A DNA stretch of 64,000 nucleotides from DASRAJ01 sp035638255 (GCA_035638255.1 DASRAJ010000095.1:1-64000), one strand, 5' to 3'; positions 52,260-61,527 are shown, counted from the stretch's first letter. Made by a program: numbers and translations. The notes: a model not told the origin generated them from the letters alone.

Positions 52260-53738
52260 ATGAAATTCTTTCTTCGAACGACGCTGCCAATTATCATTGG
52301 CGTTTTATTGCTTGTCTACATTGTCGCAAGAGCTATTCTGCTCCCGATCACCATTGATGAAGCGGATACTTGCCTCAAGCATGCTACAGCTTCCTTTCAT
52401 GATATTGTAACCTTTGCCGATCCAATTCCAAACAATCATATTCTCAACACGCTCCTCATTAAACTATCGGCAAGCATTTTCGGAATGCACACGTTGCCTG
52501 CCCGCCTCCCAAACATCCTCGGTTTTGTATTGTATTTCACCATGATTTTTTTGATCACAAGAAGAATCAGCGACAACCCCATCATTATTTTATTGGGCAT
52601 TGTGGTGATGACGTTCAATCCGTACCTGATTGATTTTTTTTCACTCGCGCGGGGCTATGCTCTTTCTATTTCTTTCATGGCTGCATCTCTGTATTTCGCG
52701 TGGTGTTTTGTTGAGAGAAAATCAAATCGTGACCTCGCATGGTCTGTTTTTTTCGCAATAGTTTCTGCGTATTCCAATTTCACTACCCTGAATTTTTTCG
52801 TCGCTTTGGTGGCATTGCTTGGAATCATTTTGTTCCAGGAAAATTTTTCTTCAGCAAAAACTCCTGAATTTCTAAAGCGAACGTGGAAAGCGTTTGCGAT
52901 CATTTTCTCCGGATGCCTGCTTCTTGCAGTGATCAGCTATCTCCCGATAAAAGTAATGGAAGGAACAAATCAATTTGTTTTTTGGGGATCAAAGGGAATT
53001 TATGAAAGCACGCTAATTCCGCTCGTGGCCGCTTCGCAATACCACATCAATTACTTCAGCATTTCTGAGAAAACTTTTTCAAACATGCTGATCGTTTTTC
53101 TCATCATCATTCTGCTTCCTGCAATTTGGGTTTGGAAAAGTGATCGATGGCAAATCGGAAAGCATCCGCAGGTTTTCTTTATGATGATTTTTATCGGCAC
53201 TCTTGCAGTAAACATTCTTCAATTTCACCTGATTCATACTCCTTACCTCGATGCGAGAGCAGGATTATTTTTCTATCCGCTCATGGCAATCAACATTGTT
53301 TTGTTTGCTTCGTGGCTGCATGCGAAGACCAAAGCTTCACTCTATTTTTTTTCAATACCTGTAATTCTTCTCGCAATGTTGCATATAAGCCGCTCTATTA
53401 ATTTTAAGTATTGTTACCAGTGGTGGTTTAATCAGCATACCTATACCGTTCTAAACTACCTTCGGGAGGAGCATGAAAAGAACACTGTATCGCCTGTTTC
53501 ACTGGATGTATCTTGGTTGTTCTACGGATCACTGTATTTTCATATCGTAACTGATCCTGAAGATTGGATTCAACTTAAGCCATTTCACATGGATGTGAAA
53601 CCGGACTCAGCTTTCGAATACTATTACCTTTTTGAAAATGAAAAATCAACATTGGATTCACAGTACGTCAGCGTTTTATCTTTCCCTGACGGTCAAAATC
53701 TCATGAGGAGAAAAGATTTTTCCGGAGAAAAAAAATAA
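52260..53738 (+). CDS. Multispanning GT-C glycosyltransferase-like membrane protein
   Basis: 492 residues with about ten spans. The first periplasmic loop has PITIDEADTCLKHA, an acidic DE motif typical of GT-C enzymes that use polyprenyl-phosphate sugars, followed by PIPNNHILNTLLIKLSASIFG and ARLPNILGFVLYF, the family-39-like segment. A C-terminal soluble part (about 400-492) ends in the periplasm. It probably moves a sugar from a lipid carrier; a lipid-linked donor could come from the family 2 enzymes at 24587 and 61528. Confidence 0.78.
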   Translation: MKFFLRTTLPIIIGVLLLVYIVARAILLPITIDEADTCLKHATASFHDIVTFADPIPNNHILNTLLIKLSASIFGMHTLPARLPNILGFVLYFTMIFLITRRISDNPIIILLGIVVMTFNPYLIDFFSLARGYALSISFMAASLYFAWCFVERKSNRDLAWSVFFAIVSAYSNFTTLNFFVALVALLGIILFQENFSSAKTPEFLKRTWKAFAIIFSGCLLLAVISYLPIKVMEGTNQFVFWGSKGIYESTLIPLVAASQYHINYFSISEKTFSNMLIVFLIIILLPAIWVWKSDRWQIGKHPQVFFMMIFIGTLAVNILQFHLIHTPYLDARAGLFFYPLMAINIVLFASWLHAKTKASLYFFSIPVILLAMLHISRSINFKYCYQWWFNQHTYTVLNYLREEHEKNTVSPVSLDVSWLFYGSLYFHIVTDPEDWIQLKPFHMDVKPDSAFEYYYLFENEKSTLDSQYVSVLSFPDGQNLMRRKDFSGEKK

Positions 53739-53979
53739 TCCCCATTGGCGAGACTCAATCATTTCCGGGAGTCTTAACTGGTCAGGATGCAGCATGAATT
53801 CCTCAAAGTATTGCACTTCAAGGATGAAAGATTCTCTCTGTATTTTTATTTCGTGAAATCCATGATCCCGTTGCATTGGGAGTGACAACATTTTTTTGCA
53901 GAATCAAGGGGCGCAAATTCTTTTAGTTTCACCACCCAAATTTCTTATGATGCCGTACTCGTCATTGTTAATAAAATCA

Positions 53980-55662
53980 ATGGTACAATCACACCTGTCA
54001 CGATTTTCCCGGGGATTTTATTCCCGGAAGAAAAAAGTTTTCTGCATTTCTCTTCTGCTAATGGCTTGCGGAAAAATTGCATTTTCCCAAACAGCGAATA
54101 CACCCGCTGAAAATTTTTCCAAACCCAAATTGGTTGTTGGAATTGTAGTAGATCAAATGCGCTACGATCTTCTCTGGAGATTTTGGGATCAATTCGGGAA
54201 TGGAGGATTCAAGCGATTGGTGAATGAAGGATTTCTCTTCCGTGATGCACGCTTCAATTATTTTCTCACCGTGACTGCTGCCGGACATTCTACTATTTAC
54301 ACAGGAACCACGCCGGCTATTCACGGTGTGGTTGACAATTTCTTTTTTGATCGCCTTTCCAATAAGGATGTGTATGTGATGACCGATACGAGTATGAGAA
54401 CAGTTGGAAATGCTACCGCGACCACGGGCGCTTCACCTTTTCGGTTGATGAGCACAACAGTAACCGACGAGTTGAAGCTTGCAAGCAGAAATTCCAAAGT
54501 GTTCGGCATTGCAGAAAAAGACAGAAGCGCGATGATGCCCGCAGGACATTTTGCCGACGGAGCATTTTATTTCGATGCAAAAACCGGCAACTGGATCAGC
54601 AGCACATGGTACATGAAAAAACTTCCGGGCTGGTTGGAGCAATTCAATACTTCAAAAGATGTAAATGATTATGTAAGCAGCGATTGGAATTTACTTCTTC
54701 CGCGCAGCGCATACATGATGTGCACGAACGACACGAATACTTATGAGCATTCCCTTCCGGGAGAACCGCTTCCTGTTTTTCCTCACAAGCTGAGCAAGGA
54801 CAATTATGCAAACCTTCCATTCACACCTTTCGGAAACACGATGACGAAAGATGTTGCAATCGAAGCAATCAAGAATGAAAAGATGGGAAAGAGAAATGCT
54901 ACTGACTTTCTCTGCATCAGTTTTTCTTCCACTGATCTGGTTGCTCACTGGTTTGGTCCGAATTCATTGGAAGTTGCCGATTGCTATTTGCGGCTTGACA
55001 GGGACATTGAAGGATTCCTCAAGTTCCTCGATGATTACATCGGGAAGGAAAATGTGCTGGTGTTTCTCACTGCCGATCATGGGGGGGCCATCAATCCTGA
55101 CTTTGGAAAAGAACATCACATCAGCGGAGGTGTAATGCTGGCCGATAGTCTTCTTTACACTATGAATAAGTATATATCTTCTTTTTACGGGGAAGGAAAA
55201 TGGGTTTCGGCGGTAATTGTACAACAGGTCTATCTGAATAAAGCTTTTATCGCTTCAACAAAAATTTCAGAAGAAGATGTAGCAAAAAAAGTTTCTGACT
55301 TCTTAATGCAGCAACCGGGAATTCTTTGCATCACTTCTCCCGCATACAATATGAATATCTGCTCCCCTTATGTTCAAAAGACGATTATGAACGGATATTA
55401 TCCCGAGCGCTCCGGTGATTTATTTTACTCCATGAAGCCGGGATGGATAGATTGGATTTTTGAAGGAGGTACCTCTCACGGTACGGTGTTCGACTATGAT
55501 CAGCACGTGCCCCTCCTCTGGTATGGCTGGCATATTCAGCACGGCTCATCAGCAGAGAAAGTCGAAATCACCGACATTGCTCCTACGATTTCTGATTGGC
55601 TGAACATTGCCTTTCCCAGTGGCTGTACGGGAAATCCGATCACGGTTATTCCGCTGAAATAA
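53980..55662 (+). CDS. PafA-like alkaline phosphatase superfamily protein
   Basis: 560 residues from the ATG at 53980. A frame with a TTG start at 53896 adds 28 residues; the inner start gives the leader SRKKKVFCISLLLMACGKIAFSQ. The catalytic domain opens LVVGIVVDQMRYDLLWRFWD (metal Asp), with FLTVTAAGHSTIYTGTTPAIHGVVDN containing the Thr nucleophile and Asn, IAEKDRSAMMPAGH giving the Lys/Arg pair of PafA-type enzymes, FLTADHGGAINPDFGKEHHISGG and ISDWLNI near the end. It probably hydrolyses phosphate monoesters in the periplasm regardless of phosphate supply. Confidence 0.85.
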   Translation: MVQSHLSRFSRGFYSRKKKVFCISLLLMACGKIAFSQTANTPAENFSKPKLVVGIVVDQMRYDLLWRFWDQFGNGGFKRLVNEGFLFRDARFNYFLTVTAAGHSTIYTGTTPAIHGVVDNFFFDRLSNKDVYVMTDTSMRTVGNATATTGASPFRLMSTTVTDELKLASRNSKVFGIAEKDRSAMMPAGHFADGAFYFDAKTGNWISSTWYMKKLPGWLEQFNTSKDVNDYVSSDWNLLLPRSAYMMCTNDTNTYEHSLPGEPLPVFPHKLSKDNYANLPFTPFGNTMTKDVAIEAIKNEKMGKRNATDFLCISFSSTDLVAHWFGPNSLEVADCYLRLDRDIEGFLKFLDDYIGKENVLVFLTADHGGAINPDFGKEHHISGGVMLADSLLYTMNKYISSFYGEGKWVSAVIVQQVYLNKAFIASTKISEEDVAKKVSDFLMQQPGILCITSPAYNMNICSPYVQKTIMNGYYPERSGDLFYSMKPGWIDWIFEGGTSHGTVFDYDQHVPLLWYGWHIQHGSSAEKVEITDIAPTISDWLNIAFPSGCTGNPITVIPLK

Positions 55663-55693
55663 TATTTTGCAATTCCCGATACCCACAGCAGGT

Positions 55694-55729
55694 TTTTGAC
55701 AACTCCGCAGTACTGCGGAGTTGTCAAAA
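55694..55729. terminator. Perfect 36-bp palindrome, possible bidirectional terminator
   Basis: Two 18-base arms meet at AGT|ACT with no loop (left arm core TGACAACTCCGCAGT), flanked by TTTT on one side and AAAA on the other. It lies 32 bases after the phosphatase stop. It may be a terminator or a repeated palindromic element. Confidence 0.6.
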
Positions 55730-55828
55730 CATCCTTCCACTTCTTCCCTCTCCTGATTTTTTTAAGAAAGACTTGCACAATCCATTTTAAAACATTTACT
55801 TTGTATTTCAAAGTACTCCTGAATTCAA

Positions 55829-56482
55829 ATGAATATGGAACCCGAACCTAATCTCGAAGACCTTAAAAAAATCCGCTCGCTCATGGAACGGTCATCCATG
55901 TATCGCTCACTCAGCGGGCTTTCCGGTGTTGCAGCCGGTGTCATCGGACTGATTGTTTACGCCATTGTTTATGGAATCGTAGACCCTATGGTGGAAAAGC
56001 GACCGGAAATGAAATCCACTGACGAGGGACAACTTTATCTTATCAAAATATTTTTCACTGCCTCTGTGATTTGCCTCATCCTTGTTTTTGCAGCCATCTT
56101 CTATTTCAACCGGAGAAAAGCAAAACGACATGAGCTTCCATTCTTTGAGCCGGCAATGCAAAAAATGTTTTTGAATCTTTTTATCCCGCTCATCGCCGGT
56201 GGCGTGTATTGCCTTATGCTGATTCATGAAAAGCAATTTCTCCTGATTGCACCCTCGATGCTTATCTTCTATGGGCTGGGAATGATCAATGCAAGCCGCC
56301 ATACCATCATTGAGATTCGCTATCTCGGCCTGGTGGAATTGATTTTAGGACTGATCGCAATTTTTATGAAGGAATATGGAATGTGGTTTTGGCTCGCCGG
56401 ATTCGGAATCGTGAATCTGATTTACGGCGCTTACATCTACCTACGCTACGAAAAATCCTCACACGATTCACAATTCACGTAA
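55829..56482 (+). CDS. Membrane protein paired with HTH_34 regulator
   Basis: 217 residues with six predicted spans (GLSGVAAGVIGLIVYAIVYGIV, IFFTASVICLILVFAAIFYF, MFLNLFIPLIAGGVYCLMLI, FLLIAPSMLIFYGLGMINA, YLGLVELILGLIAIFMKEYG, WFWLAGFGIVNLIYGAYIYL). The last residues SSHDSQFT are encoded by the TCACGATTCAC-type repeat, echoing THDSRLTT in the Nif3 gene. It is followed after 45 bases by a winged-helix gene; such pairs are common in Bacteroidota and of unknown function. Confidence 0.75.
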   Translation: MNMEPEPNLEDLKKIRSLMERSSMYRSLSGLSGVAAGVIGLIVYAIVYGIVDPMVEKRPEMKSTDEGQLYLIKIFFTASVICLILVFAAIFYFNRRKAKRHELPFFEPAMQKMFLNLFIPLIAGGVYCLMLIHEKQFLLIAPSMLIFYGLGMINASRHTIIEIRYLGLVELILGLIAIFMKEYGMWFWLAGFGIVNLIYGAYIYLRYEKSSHDSQFT

Positions 56483-56528
56483 CACGACTCTCTTTAAAAT
56501 TCACGACTCACGTTTCACGTTTCACGAA
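56449..56528. repeat. TTCACGACTCACGTTTCACG degenerate repeat
   Basis: Imperfect TCACGA/TTCACG units run from the last codons of the membrane gene through the 45-base spacer to the start of the HTH gene. Similar text occurs inside the Nif3 gene at 49515-49540 and around 17135-17170. Confidence 0.65.
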
Positions 56529-56833
56529 TGAAAGAGCATCTCGAAAATATTGATAAGGCATTTGAGAACAGCATCCGGCTTGGGATCATGGCATTGCTGA
56601 TGGTGAACCGATCGATGGATTTTAATTCACTGAAGAAAATGCTCGGCACTACCGACGGAAATCTTTCGAGCAACCTCAGTTACCTCGTTGACCAAAAATA
56701 CATCGGAGTGAAAAAACAATTCATCAACAACAAACCAAACACTTCTTATTCAGCAATGGAATCAGGGAAGAAAGCTTTTAAAGTGCACATTGATGCGATG
56801 GAAAAAATAATTTCTCACGGAAAGAAGAAATGA
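56528..56833 (+). CDS. Winged-helix regulator (HTH_34-like)
   Basis: 101 residues. NSIRLGIMALLMVNRSMDFNSLKKMLGTTDGNLSSNLSYLVDQKYIGVKKQF is a winged helix with the GNLSSNLSYL recognition helix, typical of PF13601-type regulators. It probably controls itself and the upstream membrane gene. It is full length. Confidence 0.88.
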   Translation: MKEHLENIDKAFENSIRLGIMALLMVNRSMDFNSLKKMLGTTDGNLSSNLSYLVDQKYIGVKKQFINNKPNTSYSAMESGKKAFKVHIDAMEKIISHGKKK

Positions 56834-56837
56834 GTTC

Positions 56838-57055
56838 ATAAGACATAAGACTCGTGGATGTAAGACTTGTGGACGTAAGACTCGTGGATGTAAGACTTGT
56901 GGACGTAAGACTCGAGGATGTAAGACTTGTGGACGTAAGACTCGAGGATGTAAGACTCGTGGATGTAAAACTTGTGGACGTAAGACACGTGGACGTAAGA
57001 CGCGTGGACGTAAGACGCGTGGACGTTTGACTTGTGGACGCCTTGTGGATTTAAA
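56838..57055. repeat. 15-bp minisatellite
   Basis: About fourteen imperfect copies of GTAAGACTCGTGGAT run in tandem (GTAAGAC plus CTTGTGGAC variants), with unit drift to GTAAGACGCGTGGAC at the right end. A minus-strand frame across it encodes only repeated SYVHKSYIHE peptides and is not a real gene. Confidence 0.85.
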
Positions 57056-57113
57056 ACTTGAAAAAAACTCAAATGATAAAATTTCAAATTCTAAACTTTA
57101 AAATTGAACAACT

Positions 57114-57479
57114 ATGAAATCAATCACCTTCATTCAATTCAACAAACCGTTCATTTACGGAATGATGCTAATGACGCTGCCTACACTTTTTTGGTTTGGT
57201 GTTTTTCTCGAGCAAATTTTTGGCAACTCTATAATTACTGATGGTGTCTTCGTTCAACTTGATCACGTTACTCCGGTGTTTTCAATTCTCATTATGTTGA
57301 TAATGCCTCTAAGCACCGCGACGATCAATTTTAATTTTTTACGAAAGGCATCGCTACCGGGTCGCTCTGTTTCTTTTGATCACTTCGCGAATGTTCTTGT
57401 CTTCGCTTATGCCGTTTGCACCATCGTGCTGATTCTCGGATATCTGTTCACTGAAAATTTCTTAGGAAAAGGAGCTTAA
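57114..57479 (+). CDS. Small hypothetical membrane protein
   Basis: 121 residues with three or four spans (FIYGMMLMTLPTLFWFGVFLEQIFG, PVFSILIMLIMPLSTATINF, VLVFAYAVCTIVLILGYLF). The spacer before it is the minisatellite. No family is recognised. It is probably cotranscribed with the next small membrane gene, 23 bases downstream. Confidence 0.6.
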   Translation: MKSITFIQFNKPFIYGMMLMTLPTLFWFGVFLEQIFGNSIITDGVFVQLDHVTPVFSILIMLIMPLSTATINFNFLRKASLPGRSVSFDHFANVLVFAYAVCTIVLILGYLFTENFLGKGA

Positions 57480-57502
57480 TACCTACAAAAAAAAGAACTC
57501 AC

Positions 57503-57733
57503 ATGAAAAACAATTGGTTCAAAAAAAAGGGATGGATGTACCTTCCGATTTCAACAATGGGTTTTATTACTTCCCTCGCAGCTATTGCCTTTTGTATGAA
57601 TGTGTTTTGGGCTATTGATCGCAATTCACACTCAGTTAGTGATACATTCTATGGCGTTTTCCCTTACTTTGTTTGCACACTGTTTCTTTTCAACTGGGTT
57701 GGAGGAAATACTTCTAAACAAAAAGACGTCTGA
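57503..57733 (+). CDS. Small hypothetical membrane protein
   Basis: 76 residues with two spans (MGFITSLAAIAFCMNVFWAI and YGVFPYFVCTLFLFNWVGG) separated by a short loop. A family is not recognised. It follows the 57114 gene closely and faces the T9SS gene at 57741 convergently. Confidence 0.55.
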   Translation: MKNNWFKKKGWMYLPISTMGFITSLAAIAFCMNVFWAIDRNSHSVSDTFYGVFPYFVCTLFLFNWVGGNTSKQKDV

Positions 57734-57740
57734 ATTTCTC

Positions 57741-59009
57741 TCAGCGAAAAACAACGAGCGGCGCAGTTGAAAATTGAGCACCATTTGAGTTTACATAAAC
57801 CCTGTATGCTCCGGATGGGAATTGCTCAACAGGAATCATCGTATGTGATGATGAAATCTTTGAAAAATAAATTTTCTGTCCTAAAGAATTGAACACGCTG
57901 ATTTCATTTCCTACAAAATTCATATTCGAAAATGAAACATTCACGAAGGTGCTTGCCGGGTTGGGATACAGCATCAACACGTTTTCCTTTGACGACACTT
58001 CATCAATACCTGTGTTGTTGTCGATGGCAATGTTATCAATGTAAAGATTGTTTCCATGACCATTCACCGCGTCAAACTTGATGATAACATTGGAATTGCC
58101 TGTGTATTGAGAAATATCAACTGTTTCATTTCGCCACTGCGCTGATCCGGGAACAAAGAAAACATCTGTTGCAGGAGCCGTTGCAAGATCATCCTTCTGC
58201 TTATCGTACACTACATCCCAATTATTCCCGCAATCTGTGCTCACCATTACTTTCAATTCGTCCCAATAGTATTCACTGTAATAGGTGTATGCTACGTCAA
58301 AGCTGAGTTGCGCCTGAGACACGTTACTGAGATCAATGTTCCTCATGTACAGATCATCAATGTCGCCGCTCACATCATTAATATAAAAGGGCATTCGTAC
58401 ACAACTGAGGAGTGTAAAGTATCCATCGAGTAAGAAATGATCCCAGGAAGGACCGCCATTGCTGTTCTCCACAAAAAATCCGGTAGGCAAAAAAGGCTGA
58501 CTGAACGATTCAGCATACGGTACAGGCTCACTGCTGCCTACCACGTTGAATTGAACGCTGCCGTTATTACCGCCGTTAAAATCAACTGTACCGTTTGCCT
58601 CCGTAACAAGAATGCTGAGTGTATGACTTCCTTCTGATACGCTCATTTGTGGAAGTACAATCGTATCCATCCAGTATGGCGGCAGCGCGCCCTGCCAGTA
58701 GTAATATTCAGGAGTTCCTTCATCAATAAAATATTGCAGTGTGGCTGTGGTGAGAACATCAGATCCAAAATTTTCTATTACTACCGATGGAGAAATAGTG
58801 GTGTTGCATTGAAACCCGGGTATAGAATTGATGCCGGAAATTCCACCATCATTGTCAATCAGAAAAAACATGTGCTGGCAACTCTTACCGTGATGCCCAA
58901 ATAGGATGTATTCATAGGAGGGAAAAGCGTTTTTTGACGGTTGCTGTGCAATCATGGACTTTCCGCAGAAGAGCGTAACCACAAGCAGAAAGGTAACACG
59001 GGATTTCAC
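57741..59009 (-). CDS. Secreted T9SS-sorted protein with CARDB-like and MAM-like domains
   Basis: 422 residues from a GTG at 59009; an ATG at 59090 is possible but puts a long charged stretch before the leader VKSRVTFLLVVTLFCGKSMIAQ. A CARDB-like beta sandwich (SVVIENFGSDVLTTATLQYFIDEGT) is followed by a jelly-roll MAM/carbohydrate-binding-like domain (LSFDVAYTYYSEYYWDELKVMVSTDCGNNWDVVYDKQ, WRNETVDISQYTGNSNVIIKFDAVNGHGNNLYIDNI). The T9SS domain starts VLMLYPNPASTFVNVSF. Extracellular binding is likely; no catalytic motif is seen. Confidence 0.82.
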   Translation of the reverse strand: MKSRVTFLLVVTLFCGKSMIAQQPSKNAFPSYEYILFGHHGKSCQHMFFLIDNDGGISGINSIPGFQCNTTISPSVVIENFGSDVLTTATLQYFIDEGTPEYYYWQGALPPYWMDTIVLPQMSVSEGSHTLSILVTEANGTVDFNGGNNGSVQFNVVGSSEPVPYAESFSQPFLPTGFFVENSNGGPSWDHFLLDGYFTLLSCVRMPFYINDVSGDIDDLYMRNIDLSNVSQAQLSFDVAYTYYSEYYWDELKVMVSTDCGNNWDVVYDKQKDDLATAPATDVFFVPGSAQWRNETVDISQYTGNSNVIIKFDAVNGHGNNLYIDNIAIDNNTGIDEVSSKENVLMLYPNPASTFVNVSFSNMNFVGNEISVFNSLGQKIYFSKISSSHTMIPVEQFPSGAYRVYVNSNGAQFSTAPLVVFR

Positions 59010-59195
59010 GTGGCTGTTTGGTTCAATTGAAGATGTTAAAGCTAAAGTTTTTTTTCTGAAGAACAGAGTTTTGTCATGAAAAAATGTCATCAGGATGACA
59101 ATGACAGGAATCTCAAAGCTGCATTCGATCCCATCACAGCAAGTGATAATGTTCGTTTGGCTCTTTTGCTAACTTCGCCGATTCAAATTTTTTGA

Positions 59196-60389
59196 ATGGA
59201 AGTTTTATCACAACGCATCACCAGGCTCAATGAATCAGAGACGCTGCAGATGGCTAAACTGAGCCGCGAGTTACGAAGCAAGGGGTATGATATTATTGAT
59301 CTCTCCCTCGGTGAACCCGACTTCCCCACGCCGCTGTACATTTGCGAAGCAGCTAAGAAAGCAATTGACGATGGCTTCACAAAGTATCCTCCTGTTGCCG
59401 GCTATCTTGACCTGCGGCAAGCGATCTCAGAAAAATTCAAGCGCGATAACAACTTAAATTTTTCTCCGGATCAAATCATCGTGTCCACCGGTGCAAAACA
59501 ATCTATTGCCAACGTGATGATGGTGCTCGTCAATCCCGGTGATGAAGTGATTCTGCCAAGCCCCTATTGGGTGAGTTATCGCGAGATCATCAAACTTGCG
59601 GAAGGAACTATAGTAATGATTCCTTCTTCGGTAGAGAAAAATTTCAAGATCAGCGCGCAGGACCTTGAAGAAGCGATTACCCCAAGGACAAAAGTTTTTT
59701 GTTTCTCTTCTCCATGCAATCCGACAGGCTCCGTTTATACACGGGAGGAACTGAAATCATTTGCGGAAGTGCTTGCAAAGCATCCCGGAATTTTTGTGAT
59801 CAGCGATGAGATTTATGAGTTCATCAATTTCCTGAGACATCACGAGACCATCGCCCAATTTGCAGAGTTGAAAGACCGGGTGATCGTTGTGAACGGATGC
59901 TCCAAAGCATATTCAATGACGGGCTGGCGATTGGGTTACATCGGTGCACCGTTGTGGATAACGAAGGCATGTGATAAGATGCAGGGACAAATTACTTCAG
60001 GGGCTTCATCTATTTCTCAGCGGGCAGCCCTGGCAGCAATCACTTCAGATCAGGCAGAAACTGTGAAGATGTGTGATGCCTTTCATCACCGTCGTGATTT
60101 GGTGATGAAGATGCTGAGTGAAATTCCGGGCATTAAAGCGAATCACCCTGATGGCGCTTTTTATTTTTTTCCTGACATCAGTTCTTTCTTCGGAAAATCA
60201 GACGGAAAAAACATCATCATGAGTGCTGATGATCTTTGCATGTATCTTATTTACAACGCTAGCGTGACCGTAGTGACAGGAAAAGCCTTTGGAGATGAAA
60301 ACTGTGTTCGTATTTCATACGCAACTTCTGAAGAGAAACTCACTGAAGGTCTGAAACGAATGAAGGAAGCGCTTTCTAAATTGAAGTGA
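59196..60389 (+). CDS. PLP-dependent aminotransferase class I/II (aspartate aminotransferase-like)
   Basis: 397 residues, normal length. Fold-type I enzyme that moves amino groups between amino acids and 2-oxo acids. The N-terminus LSQRITRLNESETLQMAKLSRELRSKG, phosphate-binding STGAKQSIANV, SPCNPTGSVYTREEL, ISDEIYEFI, the PLP-lysine segment NGCSKAYSMTGWRLGYIGAP and the carboxylate Arg in ENCVRISYATSEE are all present. It probably works on aspartate. It is followed after 24 bases by the kinase gene. Confidence 0.93.
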   Translation: MEVLSQRITRLNESETLQMAKLSRELRSKGYDIIDLSLGEPDFPTPLYICEAAKKAIDDGFTKYPPVAGYLDLRQAISEKFKRDNNLNFSPDQIIVSTGAKQSIANVMMVLVNPGDEVILPSPYWVSYREIIKLAEGTIVMIPSSVEKNFKISAQDLEEAITPRTKVFCFSSPCNPTGSVYTREELKSFAEVLAKHPGIFVISDEIYEFINFLRHHETIAQFAELKDRVIVVNGCSKAYSMTGWRLGYIGAPLWITKACDKMQGQITSGASSISQRAALAAITSDQAETVKMCDAFHHRRDLVMKMLSEIPGIKANHPDGAFYFFPDISSFFGKSDGKNIIMSADDLCMYLIYNASVTVVTGKAFGDENCVRISYATSEEKLTEGLKRMKEALSKLK

Positions 60390-60413
60390 ACAGATAAAAG
60401 TTAATTATTAATC

Positions 60414-61484
60414 GTGAGTCATCAATCGTCCATCGTACCCATCCCGCATAAAGCAGGAAATCGTCAGCCCTCCATTGGTGCAGACGAATTCAAGTCTATT
60501 CTTAAAAAATTTTCTCAGCTCAAAATCCTTGTTATCGGCGATGTGATGCTCGATGCTTACGTGTGGGGCACAGCAGAAAGAATCTCACCGGAAGCACCTG
60601 TGCCGGTTGTTGATGTTGAGAAAATGGAAGAACGATTGGGCGGAGCAGCCAACGTGGCGATGAATGTGAATGCCCTGGGAGCTACTCCCGTTTTGTGTTC
60701 ACTCATCGGTCATGATTATGCCGGGGAAAAGGTTCTTGGTATCTTAAAGAGCCATCAGATGAAGACGGATGGAATTATTCAATTAGCAGGTAGAATAACA
60801 GGCATTAAAACCAGAGTACTCAGTAAGAGCCATCATCTTCTTCGGTTTGACATGGAATCTACATCTGACCTTGACAAAGAGGAGGAGCAGCAGTTTTTGA
60901 AAATATTAAAAACTCTTATCGCTAAAGAAAAACCGCATGCAGTGATCCTTGAGGATTATAATAAAGGAGTTCTTACAGAAAATATTATCAACTCAGTGAT
61001 TAAGTTATGCCGCGATAAAAAAATCCTTACGGCTGTTGATCCGAAGAAGAAAAATTTCTTCGCCTATAAAAATGCTGACATTTTCAAACCCAATCTCAGA
61101 GAAGTTCGCGAAGCATTCAATCACGAAATGAATGTTAGCACGGAATCATCTCTTCAGCAGGTTCATGCACAACTGAAGAAAAAAATTCAGCACAAGATTA
61201 CCCTGATCACTTTGGGTGATCACGGGATTTTCTACAGTGATGGAAAACAATCAGGAATTATACCGGCATACAAGCGCGACATAAGCGATGTGTCAGGAGC
61301 CGGTGATACAGTGATTGCAGTTGCAACACTTGCAATAGCAGGGGGCATGAAATTGAATGATGCCGCGAGCATTGCCAATTTAGCCGGAGGTATGGTCTGT
61401 GAATATGCAGGAGTGATTCCTGTCACCAAAGAAATGCTGAGTAAAGAAATTGAATTAACCAACAATCAAATGAATGAGCAATGA
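60414..61484 (+). CDS. RfaE1/HldE kinase-domain-like PfkB family protein
   Basis: 356 residues from a GTG at 60414. The N-terminal 30 residues are an extension; the family domain starts QLKILVIGDVMLDAYVWGTAERISPEAPVPVVDVE and continues ERLGGAANVAMNVNALGA to ISDVSGAGDTVIAVATLAIA with the GAGD catalytic motif. That is the kinase half of D-glycero-beta-D-manno-heptose-7-phosphate kinase/adenylyltransferase. No nucleotidyltransferase half is attached, so only domain I is encoded here. The product would feed lipopolysaccharide heptose synthesis if the specificity holds. Confidence 0.88.
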   Translation: MSHQSSIVPIPHKAGNRQPSIGADEFKSILKKFSQLKILVIGDVMLDAYVWGTAERISPEAPVPVVDVEKMEERLGGAANVAMNVNALGATPVLCSLIGHDYAGEKVLGILKSHQMKTDGIIQLAGRITGIKTRVLSKSHHLLRFDMESTSDLDKEEEQQFLKILKTLIAKEKPHAVILEDYNKGVLTENIINSVIKLCRDKKILTAVDPKKKNFFAYKNADIFKPNLREVREAFNHEMNVSTESSLQQVHAQLKKKIQHKITLITLGDHGIFYSDGKQSGIIPAYKRDISDVSGAGDTVIAVATLAIAGGMKLNDAASIANLAGGMVCEYAGVIPVTKEMLSKEIELTNNQMNEQ

Positions 61485-61525
61485 CTATTGACCATCGACC
61501 ATTCACTATTCACCATATCTTCACC
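61484..61525. repeat. ACTATTGACCATCGACCATT degenerate repeat
   Basis: Imperfect units of ACTATTGACCATCG/ACTATTCACCAT lie between the kinase stop and the next ATG. They are related in style to TCATCAATCGTCCATCG at the kinase start (60419-60436). Confidence 0.55.
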
Positions 61526-61527
61526 TC

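Noticed and set aside
53676..53891. Minus-strand frame of 71 codons between the GT-C gene and the phosphatase gene
   Set aside because: It overlaps the GT-C 3' end and has no recognised domain, but it covers most of a 240-base spacer, so a real small gene cannot be fully excluded.
56838..57055. Possible CRISPR array
   Set aside because: Units are 15 bp and directly adjacent, with no unique spacers and no cas genes nearby.
56836..57087. Minus-strand frame of 83 codons with SYVHKSYIHE repeats
   Set aside because: It is a translation of the 15-bp minisatellite and has no other content.
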